Shown one piece after another: positions 1-5,546 of a DNA stretch of 5,546 nucleotides (positions are counted from its first letter, which is position 1; each line of letters begins with the position of its first letter). The DNA is from JBGPIT01 sp041485125. Its GTDB lineage: Bacteria > Desulfobacterota > Binatia > UTPRO1. The stretch is taken from NCBI GenBank assembly GCA_041485125.1, contig JBGPIT010000338.1, positions 1 through 5,546 of the forward strand. The letters run 5' to 3'. The notes under the pieces were generated by a model that had not been told where the DNA came from, ran no database searches, and worked only from the letters and a program-made list of their open reading frames with translations. A program made the translations under genes and the position numbers.

Positions 1-1466
1 ATGCCAGGCGCAATCGTGCTCGCGCCGCACTGGTACAGACCGCGAACGTGAGTGTCCACGGAGAAGCTGAGCGGCCCAAGGTTGCCGAGCGCCTTCTCCG
101 TCCCGTAGATGCCGCCTCGCGTCGCGTGCAGATAGTGCACGTTGGTGAGCGGCGTGCCGAGAGCGCGGAACACGGTATGCTCACGGAGTCCGGGCACAAA
201 GCATTCAACTGCGTCAAGGATGCGCTCGGCAAGATCCGCCTTGAGGCGCGCGTAGTCATCCGGACGTTCGCCCGGCGCAGTGTCCTTCCAACGTGCGAAG
301 GCGTCCACATTCGAGAGCGTGATGGCTTCGACCGTGTGCAACCCATCGTGCCGCATCGACGGGTCTTTCAGTGTCGTGACGTTGAAGAAGAGGCCGGGAA
401 CCGCCTCGGTGCCGGAGAGCTCGCCACGCTCGGCGAACTCATACACCGCGTCGATGTCGGTAGTCCGGCTGAACCAAATGTTCCCCGAGTCGAGACCGGC
501 GGCGCGCAAGTCCATATCGACGGCCATGAACAGGCTGATCGTGGAAACCGAATAGTGCATCTTCTCGATGCGATGGCGCAGACGCCAGCCGAGGTGTTCT
601 GGGGCGACGAGGCGACCCCAGGTCACGCCGGGATCGGCGTTTGACACGACGATGTCGGCGCGCACCTCACGGCCGTCGGCCAGCTGGACGCCGAGCACCT
701 TGCCTTCCTCGATCAGGATGCGGCCGACCTCCGTACGCAGCATCACTTCGCCGGCGTGTTGACGGATGTGTTTGACGAGGGTGTCGGGAATTGTGTGGCC
801 GCCGCCACGGGGATAACAGCCACCGTCGAAGTAGTATCCCTGCAGGCCGGCGTGGAGCGCCGTCGGCGCCCGCGACGGAGCCATGCCGTGGTCACCCGAC
901 TGGATCGAAAGGATGGCGCGCAGCAGCGGATCGGCTGTACAGCTGTCGAGGAAGTCGCTGAGTGGCTGCAAGCCGTGGAGCAGTACCATCGGCATGTGTA
1001 CCGCCAGCTTGGCCGCATCACTCAAGGTATGGATCGGCGCGGCGTATCCGAGCTCATCCACCATGCGGCCGACGATATCGAAATAGCGATCGATGCCATC
1101 CGATTCGGCCGGGAAGCGTGCCTTCAGCTTGGCAGCGAAGCGAGCCTTGCCTTTCGGGATATCGAAGCGCTGATCGCCGACCACCGCGTGGTCGTAGCCA
1201 TCCGGATTGAGCTCGAGGAACACGAGGTCATTGGCAACGCCGAGGCCCTCGTAGATGCGTCGGAGCCCGCCGCCGGGACCGAGCGCCCCAACGTAGTGCA
1301 CGCCAGGACTGAAGCGGAAGCCTTTCAAGACGAAGGATTGGCTATAGCCGCCGGGAAGGTAGTGCTGCTCGAAGACAACGACACGCCGTCCCGTGCGGGC
1401 CATCGCCAGGGCGGCAGTGAGTCCGCCGCATCCCGATCCGATCACAATTGCATCGTAGTCTTGCAC
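1..1466 (-). CDS. RetSat/CrtI-like FAD-dependent oxidoreductase, C-terminus off the left edge
   Basis: Reading the minus strand from a GTG at 1466 gives 488 uninterrupted codons with no stop before the edge. Residues 5-15 (DAIVIGSGCGG) form the GxGxxG dinucleotide-binding turn, with the ribose-binding Glu at 33. PGGYSQSF (38-45) and GVHYVG (55-60) follow, typical of retinol saturase, carotenoid isomerase (CrtISO) and phytoene desaturase relatives. Further on are HAGLQGYYFDGG with CYPRGGG, then ADIVVSNADP, and near the edge GLYQCGAST, the start of the C-terminal FAD-contact region. The family (COG1233) moves hydride to or from polyenes: desaturation, cis-trans isomerisation or double-bond saturation. 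Family proteins are about 490-530 residues, so perhaps 10-40 are missing. The GTG was chosen because QDYDAIVIGSG is a normal N-terminus and GGAAGGG lies four bases upstream; an in-frame stop sits near 1534. An earlier in-frame GTG or TTG is possible. Family assignment is firm; the substrate is unknown. The OYE gene upstream suggests a shared pathway. Confidence 0.9.
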   Translation of the reverse strand, partial: MQDYDAIVIGSGCGGLTAALAMARTGRRVVVFEQHYLPGGYSQSFVLKGFRFSPGVHYVGALGPGGGLRRIYEGLGVANDLVFLELNPDGYDHAVVGDQRFDIPKGKARFAAKLKARFPAESDGIDRYFDIVGRMVDELGYAAPIHTLSDAAKLAVHMPMVLLHGLQPLSDFLDSCTADPLLRAILSIQSGDHGMAPSRAPTALHAGLQGYYFDGGCYPRGGGHTIPDTLVKHIRQHAGEVMLRTEVGRILIEEGKVLGVQLADGREVRADIVVSNADPGVTWGRLVAPEHLGWRLRHRIEKMHYSVSTISLFMAVDMDLRAAGLDSGNIWFSRTTDIDAVYEFAERGELSGTEAVPGLFFNVTTLKDPSMRHDGLHTVEAITLSNVDAFARWKDTAPGERPDDYARLKADLAERILDAVECFVPGLREHTVFRALGTPLTNVHYLHATRGGIYGTEKALGNLGPLSFSVDTHVRGLYQCGASTIAPG

Positions 1467-1470
1467 AGTG

Positions 1471-1477
1471 CCCTTCC
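1471..1477 (-). promoter_or_regulatory. Shine-Dalgarno site supporting the GTG start of the FAD oxidoreductase
   Basis: The minus strand reads GGAAGGG, then CACT, then the GTG at 1466. This purine-rich block at normal spacing favours the GTG over the earlier in-frame GTG and TTG codons. The rest of the 120-base gap to the upstream OYE gene (1467-1586) holds a ten-codon mini-ORF, described in the findings, and no terminator-like hairpin that I can see, so co-transcription with the OYE gene is plausible. Confidence 0.5.
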
Positions 1478-1586
1478 ATCCAGCGCCCGGCGCCAACTCG
1501 GCTGTGTCACGATCGGTCACGAATTGAGACGACCTTCATATGGATCTCCGGTCGAGCATCGGCGCACCATGAACACTCCGCGTCGG

Positions 1587-2813
1587 TCAGCTCATCGAGG
1601 ACACCGCACCAGCGTGACCGGGACGCTTGGGAGGCGCGACGAGCACGCAGTGGGTTCCCGAGTAGATGGTTGGGATGCACTTGTTGCAGTGGATGCACAG
1701 TGACTCTCTCGTGTCCCCCTCCCGCCAGCGGTTGACGAGGGCCGGCTCTCGCAGCAGCGCCCGTCCCATCGCGACAAACGCAAAACCCTCGGCCAGCGCG
1801 CGCTCCACCGTCTCGAAGCGGTTGATGCCCCCGAGGAGGATGAGCGGCATCTCGAGCGCGGCTCGGAACTGTCGAGCGTAGGGTAGGAAGAAAGCCTCCT
1901 CGAACGGATACGCACGCATGAACCGCTTGACCGTGAGCTTGAACCCGAACCGCAGAGGCCGAGGGAACGCCGCGGCGATCTCGCCAATCGGAGCTTCGCC
2001 GCGGAACAGGTACATCGGGTTCTGGAAGGAGCTGCCACCGGTGAGCTCGAGCGCGTCGAGCGCGCCGTCAGCCTCCAGTAGCCGAGCCGCCCGGATACTG
2101 TCGTCGAGCCACAATCCGCCAGATACCCCGTCGGCCATGTTGAGCTTGGCGATCACGGCTGCCCGATCACCCACCGCGTCTCGCACCGCGAGCGCGACCT
2201 GGCGTGCGAAGCGGGCGCGGTTCTCGAGGCTGCCGCCCCAACGGTCGGTCCGCTTGTTGAGCTGGGGGCTCAGGAACGCGCTGATGAGATACCCGTGGCC
2301 GAAGTGCAACTCCACGGCGTCAAACCCGGCGCTCACCGCTAGACCGGCAGCGTGGGCGAAGTCGGAAGTGACGCGGGCGATCTCGACCTCGGTGATCGGT
2401 CGAGTGAACTTCATCGCTTGTGGCGCGAACACTCGCGAAGGAGCGAGGCCCTTCTGCCCGGTGCCCGCCGCTACCGGCCCGGCGTGGCCAAGCTGGATGC
2501 TGGCAGCCGCGCCGTGGGCGTGCATGGCATCCACGAATCGGCGCAGGCCGGGGACCGCCTCCTCGCGCACGATGATCTCACCCGGCGCGCCTTGGCCATC
2601 GAGCGACACGGCGCAGTAGGCCAGCGTCGTCATGCCGACGCCGCCGGCGACCACGGCACGGTGGAAGTCGATGAGATTTTCGGTGACCACGTTCTTTGGT
2701 GCCATGCCCTCGAACGTGGCGGCCTTGACGATGCGGTTGGGGACGGTGATCGGACCGAGCTCCGCTCGGCTGAAGGGGTCGCTCGCCACCGCGCTTGCTG
2801 CGTCGCCCCTCAT
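1587..2813 (-). CDS. Old Yellow Enzyme-family NADH:flavin oxidoreductase with four-cysteine Fe-S motif
   Basis: This 408-residue protein is a single FMN TIM barrel of the OYE/2,4-dienoyl-CoA reductase family, which reduces activated C=C bonds. DPFSRAELGPITVPNRIV (12-29) is the standard first strand. HFGHGYL holds the H-x-x-H substrate-activating pair (170, 173) and the conserved Tyr (175). FLSPQLNKRTDRWGGSLENR (180-199) is the family signature, and LLGGI (327-331) with AMGRALLREP (348-357) is the phosphate-binding end. Cysteines 373, 376, 379 and 389 form C-x2-C-x2-C-x9-C, resembling the 4Fe-4S ligands of trimethylamine dehydrogenase and FadH, but the protein ends 19 residues later, without their FAD/NAD(P) domain. 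Single-domain relatives of this kind are known. The ATG at 2813 has no clear ribosome binding site and overlaps the stop of a 30-codon ORF as ATGA, so translation may be coupled. It lies upstream of the FAD oxidoreductase on the same strand. Family call is firm; the substrate is unknown. Confidence 0.93.
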   Translation of the reverse strand: MRGDAASAVASDPFSRAELGPITVPNRIVKAATFEGMAPKNVVTENLIDFHRAVVAGGVGMTTLAYCAVSLDGQGAPGEIIVREEAVPGLRRFVDAMHAHGAAASIQLGHAGPVAAGTGQKGLAPSRVFAPQAMKFTRPITEVEIARVTSDFAHAAGLAVSAGFDAVELHFGHGYLISAFLSPQLNKRTDRWGGSLENRARFARQVALAVRDAVGDRAAVIAKLNMADGVSGGLWLDDSIRAARLLEADGALDALELTGGSSFQNPMYLFRGEAPIGEIAAAFPRPLRFGFKLTVKRFMRAYPFEEAFFLPYARQFRAALEMPLILLGGINRFETVERALAEGFAFVAMGRALLREPALVNRWREGDTRESLCIHCNKCIPTIYSGTHCVLVAPPKRPGHAGAVSSMS

Positions 2814-2902
2814 CGCCGAAGAGAGCCAATGCCGCCAGCGATCGACGTCACTGCCCGCGAGAAGTCGATGTCGCGGTACTTGTCAGCTCCGATTTTCTTC
2901 AT
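2810..2902 (-). CDS. 30-residue mini-ORF coupled to the OYE gene (possible leader peptide)
   Basis: The minus strand from ATG 2902 encodes 30 residues, beginning MKKIGADKYRDIDFSRAV and ending SLRR, and stops in the ATGA overlap with the OYE start. GAGGG lies six bases upstream of the ATG, whereas the OYE ATG has no convincing site of its own. That layout fits a translated leader that delivers ribosomes to the OYE start. I do not recognise the peptide; it has no clear membrane segment. Two alternatives remain: it is the 5' end of the OYE gene separated by one frameshift, or a chance ORF overlapping the end of the upstream fragment by 20 bases. Its third-position GC is only moderate. Confidence 0.35.
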   Translation of the reverse strand: MKKIGADKYRDIDFSRAVTSIAGGIGSLRR

Positions 2903-3020
2903 AGAGCACCCTCTGGCGTTTGTTCGCCTTCCAGGCCGAGATGACGCGGATGATATCCGGCTCGCGGTACCCGCCCCAGATCATTGGCAGAGAGGGGCGA
3001 CCGGCGAAATGATCAGTCCC
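2883..3020 (-). pseudogene. Coding-looking 3' tail of an unidentified gene, probably truncated
   Basis: The minus strand is open from 3020 to a TGA at 2883-2885. Its translation looks like real protein: GTDHFAGRPSLPMIWGGY, then REPDIIRVISAWKANKRQ, then RVLYEENRS. Most codons end in G or C, which supports coding. No good ribosome binding site precedes the only ATG (2984), and a TGA at 3021-3023 closes the frame upstream. Just beyond it, in another frame, the minus strand gives GYGGDPYTVKGGPPVRD ending at 3013. The two may be one gene with a single-base frame break. Further extension would collide with the plus-strand hydrolase start at 3067, so the gene seems to have lost its 5' part. I do not recognise the family. 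It could also be a 33-residue ORF from 2984, or chance. Confidence 0.35.
2909..2913 (-). promoter_or_regulatory. Shine-Dalgarno site for the mini-ORF before the OYE gene
   Basis: The minus strand reads GAGGG, then TGCTCT, then ATG at 2902. Motif and spacing are good, better than anything before the OYE ATG itself. This is the main reason to think ribosomes enter here rather than at 2813. Confidence 0.4.
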
Positions 3021-3066
3021 TCACAGGCGGCCCACCCTTGACGGTGTAGGGATCGCCGCCGTAACC

Positions 3067-4269
3067 GTGACGGCGTTGCGCTCCCTTCGAGCTCCCCTTC
3101 TTCTCTCCGCGGTCGTCGCGGCGGTCCTTCTCGGGCTCGAGCTCGCGGCGCGCGGGCTGCTCGTCCTGATGCCGTCGATCGGCGACCCGTGGGCCGGCGG
3201 GATCGGTGCCCGCTCGCAGGGCGAGCTCGTGCGGCAGATGGAAGGCGATCTGGAGGTCGTCAGCGAGCGCCAACGCCTCTACCAGCACGATCGACGGCTC
3301 TTCTGGCGGCTCGCACCGTACGTCGACATGACGGTCGAGAACGGCACCTTCGAGCTGCGCGACGCGCCGCCGCTGCGCTGGACGATTCGGACCAATCGCG
3401 ACGGCTTCCGCGGCGCGGCGATGCCGGGCGACCGGGAGGGCACGCGGGTCGTGGCTTTGGGGGACTCATGCACGTTCGGATTTCGCGTCGAGGAAGAGGA
3501 CTCCTACGCGGCGCGCCTCGCGCGTGCGTGTGGCGCGCCCAGCAGTCCTCTGCACGTGCTCAACGCCGGCGTACCCGGCTACACCAGCCATCAGGGCAAG
3601 GTCCTCCTCGCGGAGCTTCTCGATGCGTACCATCCCGACGTGGTGACGATCGCGTTCGGCGCCAACGACCGCGAGAAGGACGTGCTGAGCGACGCGGAGC
3701 GCGCGGCCTTCTTCGACCGGCCACTCGGCCGTGTGTTCTCCGCGGTGGGCGACCTCGGGCTCTACCGCTTGCTGGCGGGTCTCTTGCCGCAGCCCGCGCC
3801 CGCGCCGGCGGCGAGCGCGCTCCAGCTCCGCGTCGACGCCGCCGCCTACCGGCAGAACGTCGAGGAGATGATCGTGCTGGCGCAGCGCGCGTCGGCCCGG
3901 GTGGTCCTCGTCGACCTCGTGTTTTTCGGGCCGGTCTACCGCGACACGCTCCGCGCGCTCGCGACGCGGTGGAACGTGCCACTCGTCGACGGTCGCGCCC
4001 TGCTCGACGACGCGTTCGAGCGCATCAGTCGCGGCGAGGCCTATCGCGGGGAGGCCGAGCGGTGGCGGGAATTCTGCGAGAATCACGTCGCGTCGGTGCG
4101 GCCGGTCTACTTCGATGCCGACTTCTACCGTCGCCGATACGCGACCGAGCAGCAGCAGCGCCAGTTCATGATGCTCATGGCCGACCCGATCCATCCGAAC
4201 GCGATCGGGCACCACGTGATCGCCGACGCGCTGATGCCGCTGGTCTGTCCGCCGCCGAGCGGCGGTTAA
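3067..4269 (+). CDS. Membrane-anchored SGNH/GDSL-family hydrolase
   Basis: This 400-residue protein starts with a short positive stretch and a hydrophobic helix (about 10-35), so it is probably an inner-membrane anchor with the catalytic domain outside the cytoplasm. HDRRLFWRLAPY (74-85) and RTNRDGFRG (108-116) form the N-terminal module common in this subfamily. The SGNH blocks follow in order: GDSCTFGF with the nucleophile Ser134, NAGVPGY with the block II Gly168, GAND with Asn200, and DPIH with Asp373 and His376, completing the Ser-His-Asp set. Such enzymes cleave or transfer acyl esters; relatives often sit near envelope polysaccharide genes. The region from about 202 to 370 is long for the fold and includes the Pro/Ala-rich PQPAPAPAAS (241-250), probably a loop. 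GTG 3067 is the first possible start after an in-frame stop at 3010; its ribosome binding site is poor. The substrate is unknown. The gene converges on the TPR gene, leaving 16 bases between stop codons. Confidence 0.88.
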   Translation: MTALRSLRAPLLLSAVVAAVLLGLELAARGLLVLMPSIGDPWAGGIGARSQGELVRQMEGDLEVVSERQRLYQHDRRLFWRLAPYVDMTVENGTFELRDAPPLRWTIRTNRDGFRGAAMPGDREGTRVVALGDSCTFGFRVEEEDSYAARLARACGAPSSPLHVLNAGVPGYTSHQGKVLLAELLDAYHPDVVTIAFGANDREKDVLSDAERAAFFDRPLGRVFSAVGDLGLYRLLAGLLPQPAPAPAASALQLRVDAAAYRQNVEEMIVLAQRASARVVLVDLVFFGPVYRDTLRALATRWNVPLVDGRALLDDAFERISRGEAYRGEAERWREFCENHVASVRPVYFDADFYRRRYATEQQQRQFMMLMADPIHPNAIGHHVIADALMPLVCPPPSGG

Positions 4270-4285
4270 GCGACCGCGGCCGCGC

Positions 4286-5546
4286 TCAGTCGGTGCGGCG
4301 GCTCGCGGCGCGCGCCTCGGCGACGGCGGTGCGGACGTCGGCGCGGCCGTCCCCCGCGATTGCGAGCGCGCGCTCGGCGTAGCGAACGGCCTCCGCCGCG
4401 TCGGCGGCCGTCGCGCCCGGTCTCGTCGCGAGGAGGTGCGCGAGGGCGGTGAGCGCCTCGATCGACTCGGGCGCGAGCCGGACGGCGGTGCGGAGATGGG
4501 TGATCGCGTCGTCGACTCGACCGAGCGCCGCGAGCGCGGACGCCGCCCCTCGATGCGCCGAGGCGTCGTCCGGTGCGAGCGCGACGGTGCGTGTCCATTC
4601 GGCGATGGAGTCGTCGAGCCGACCGCGCGCCGCGAGTGCCGTCGCGAGGTTCACGTGCGGCGAGACGGCGTCCGGCGCCGCCGCGACGGCATCGCCGAAG
4701 AGGGCGATCGCGTCGTCGAGCTGCCCCTGCTCGGCGTAGAGCGCGCCGAGGTTCGTCATCGCGTTCACGTTGCGGGGATCGGCGGCGAGCGCCGCCTGGT
4801 AGTGGCGCGCGGCGGCGTCGAACTCGCCGCGCCGCTGCAGCACCACACCGAGGTCGCTGTGGGCGGCGGCGTCGCCCGGTGCGATCGTGAGAACGCCCTC
4901 GTAGGCGGCGATCGCGGCGTCGCCGTCACCGAGGGCCGCCAGCGTGTTGGCGAGGTTGTGCCGGAAGTCCGGGTCGCGCGGCTGGAGCTCGACGGCGCGG
5001 GCGAGATGGTCGCGTCCTTCCTCCGCCTTGCCGGTGCGTGCGAGCGCGAGCCCCAAGTTGTTGTGCGCGAGCGCGGAGTGCGGCTCGAGCTCGAGCGCGC
5101 GCCGGTAGTAGGCGATCGCCTCGACGAGACGACCGGGCTCGTCCTCGAGACGGCGCGCGAGATTGTACGCGCTCGCCGCGCGTACCGACGACTCGCTGAC
5201 CAGCGGCCAGTTTGCCACGATCGCGACGCACACCGCCGTCAGCAGCGCCGGCGCGAGCCTCGACCACTGATGGCCGGCGACGAGCCGGCGCACCTCGACC
5301 ACGGCGGCGGCGGCGAAGAGCAGCAGGAGCGGCAGGACCGGATGGCGATAGCGGGCCATGACGAAGGTTGCGACGACGCTCGCGGCGTAGACGAGGAGCA
5401 GGACGGCGAGGAGGCGTACGGCGCCGCCGCGCCGCCACGTCAGCACGATCCCCGCCGCCGCGAGGGGAACCAGCAGGCCGAAGTGCAGCACGAGAGCCGC
5501 TCTCAGGAGCCACGACCAGTCGCCGTACGTGTACGGGTCCTCGGCG
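4286..5546 (-). CDS. C-terminal part of a GT39/ArnT-like membrane glycosyltransferase with TPR domain; 5' end off the right edge
   Basis: The minus-strand frame is open from the right edge to a TGA at 4286-4288, giving 419 complete codons. A GTG at 5491 is not a convincing start, because the coding sense continues upstream as AEDPYTYGDWSWLLRAAL. Numbering from the first complete codon, hydrophobic helices lie at about 12-37, 44-64, 68-85 and 97-116. The stretch FGLLVPLAAAG, the ARYRHPVLPLLLLF motif and the following soluble domain match the end of multi-spanning GT39/PMT-type glycosyltransferases fused to TPRs. Seven TPRs follow, each closing on a proline at 155, 189, 223, 257, 291, 325 and 359, then a degenerate eighth with an insertion. 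The expected catalytic DE/DD-type residues of the GT-C fold would be in the unseen N-terminus. The likely role is sugar transfer from a polyprenyl-phosphate donor at the inner membrane, with the TPRs as a docking scaffold. The TPR call is firm; the enzyme call rests on membrane-segment resemblance. It could instead be a non-enzymatic TPR membrane protein. Confidence 0.85.
   Translation of the reverse strand, partial: AEDPYTYGDWSWLLRAALVLHFGLLVPLAAAGIVLTWRRGGAVRLLAVLLLVYAASVVATFVMARYRHPVLPLLLLFAAAAVVEVRRLVAGHQWSRLAPALLTAVCVAIVANWPLVSESSVRAASAYNLARRLEDEPGRLVEAIAYYRRALELEPHSALAHNNLGLALARTGKAEEGRDHLARAVELQPRDPDFRHNLANTLAALGDGDAAIAAYEGVLTIAPGDAAAHSDLGVVLQRRGEFDAAARHYQAALAADPRNVNAMTNLGALYAEQGQLDDAIALFGDAVAAAPDAVSPHVNLATALAARGRLDDSIAEWTRTVALAPDDASAHRGAASALAALGRVDDAITHLRTAVRLAPESIEALTALAHLLATRPGATAADAAEAVRYAERALAIAGDGRADVRTAVAEARAASRRTD
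4469..5182 (-). repeat. Seven tandem 34-residue TPR units encoded in register
   Basis: The closing prolines of seven consecutive units are spaced by exactly 34 residues (102 bases) with no insertion between them. Units carry the TPR pattern of small residues at helix contacts, seen in NLGLALARTGKAEEG, DLGVVLQRRGEFDAA, NLGALYAEQGQLDDA and NLATALAARGRLDDS. The middle units resemble one another most; the first is the most divergent and precedes a canonical run. An eighth unit (about 4352-4468) carries an insertion around ATRPGATAADAAEA. The array lies C-terminal to the membrane helices of the same protein. Confidence 0.9.

Noticed and set aside
756..1703. Long plus-strand ORF of 315 codons
   Set aside because: It is antisense to the FAD oxidoreductase frame, which has clear cofactor motifs along its length. 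The plus-strand translation has no recognisable domain.
1918..2619. Plus-strand ORF of 233 codons
   Set aside because: It is antisense to the OYE gene, with a Ser/Ala/Arg-rich low-information translation typical of high-GC shadow frames.
3038..3067. TTGACG with TAACCG 18 bases downstream, resembling a sigma-70 promoter
   Set aside because: The second box is poor and transcription would begin inside the hydrolase coding region, after its only plausible start codon.
3466..4215. Minus-strand ORF of 249 codons
   Set aside because: It is a mirror frame of the SGNH hydrolase with no domain pattern of its own.
4252..4265. Five-base-pair hairpin CCGCC/GGCGG at the end of the hydrolase gene, and the palindrome CGCGGCCGCG at 4275-4284
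   Set aside because: The stems are short, common by chance at this GC, and have no T tract. I cannot support a terminator.
3189..4382. Plus-strand ORF of 397 codons overlapping the hydrolase
   Set aside because: The translation is extremely Arg-rich and without motifs, whereas the other frame carries all four SGNH blocks.
4286..5491. GTG at 5491 as the true start of the TPR protein
   Set aside because: The frame stays open to the window edge with membrane-protein-like sequence upstream of that GTG, so the gene is better read as truncated by the edge.

Overview
The window reads as high-GC bacterial chromosomal DNA with four substantial coding regions on both strands. Two of them run off the window edges. 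There are no rRNA, tRNA, CRISPR or insertion-sequence signals. The lineage is uncertain: high GC, a RetSat/phytoene-desaturase-type oxidase and a large membrane glycosyltransferase-TPR protein would suit Myxococcota, Binatota or similar soil lineages, but this is inference from gene types only.

Left part (1 to about 2,985, minus strand). Transcription runs right to left. An Old Yellow Enzyme-family flavoprotein (1587-2813) is followed 120 bases downstream by a long FAD-dependent desaturase/saturase-like oxidoreductase (1-1466), cut by the left edge. Together they look like a small redox operon acting on an unsaturated lipid, terpenoid or carotenoid-like substrate. Upstream of the OYE lie a 30-codon mini-ORF joined to it by an ATGA overlap and a short coding-looking tail of an unidentified gene.

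Middle (about 2,985-3,066). This short segment separates the left operon from the right gene pair. The minus-strand coding-looking fragments break frame and stop here, and base composition changes: single rows I counted by hand run about 57-62% GC on the left and 78-83% on the right. It may be an old recombination junction or an assembly join.

Right part (3067-5546). A plus-strand, membrane-anchored SGNH/GDSL hydrolase (3067-4269) converges, with a 16-base gap, on a minus-strand protein (4286-5546). That protein has the C-terminal membrane helices typical of GT39/ArnT-like glycosyltransferases followed by seven exactly spaced TPR repeats and a degenerate eighth; its N-terminus lies beyond the right edge. 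Both fit cell-envelope glycan synthesis or modification.

I found no clear new multi-gene system. The most unusual points are the junction near 3,020-3,066, the mini-ORFs with good ribosome binding sites in front of both redox genes, and the OYE that keeps an iron-sulfur cysteine set without the usual C-terminal reductase domain.
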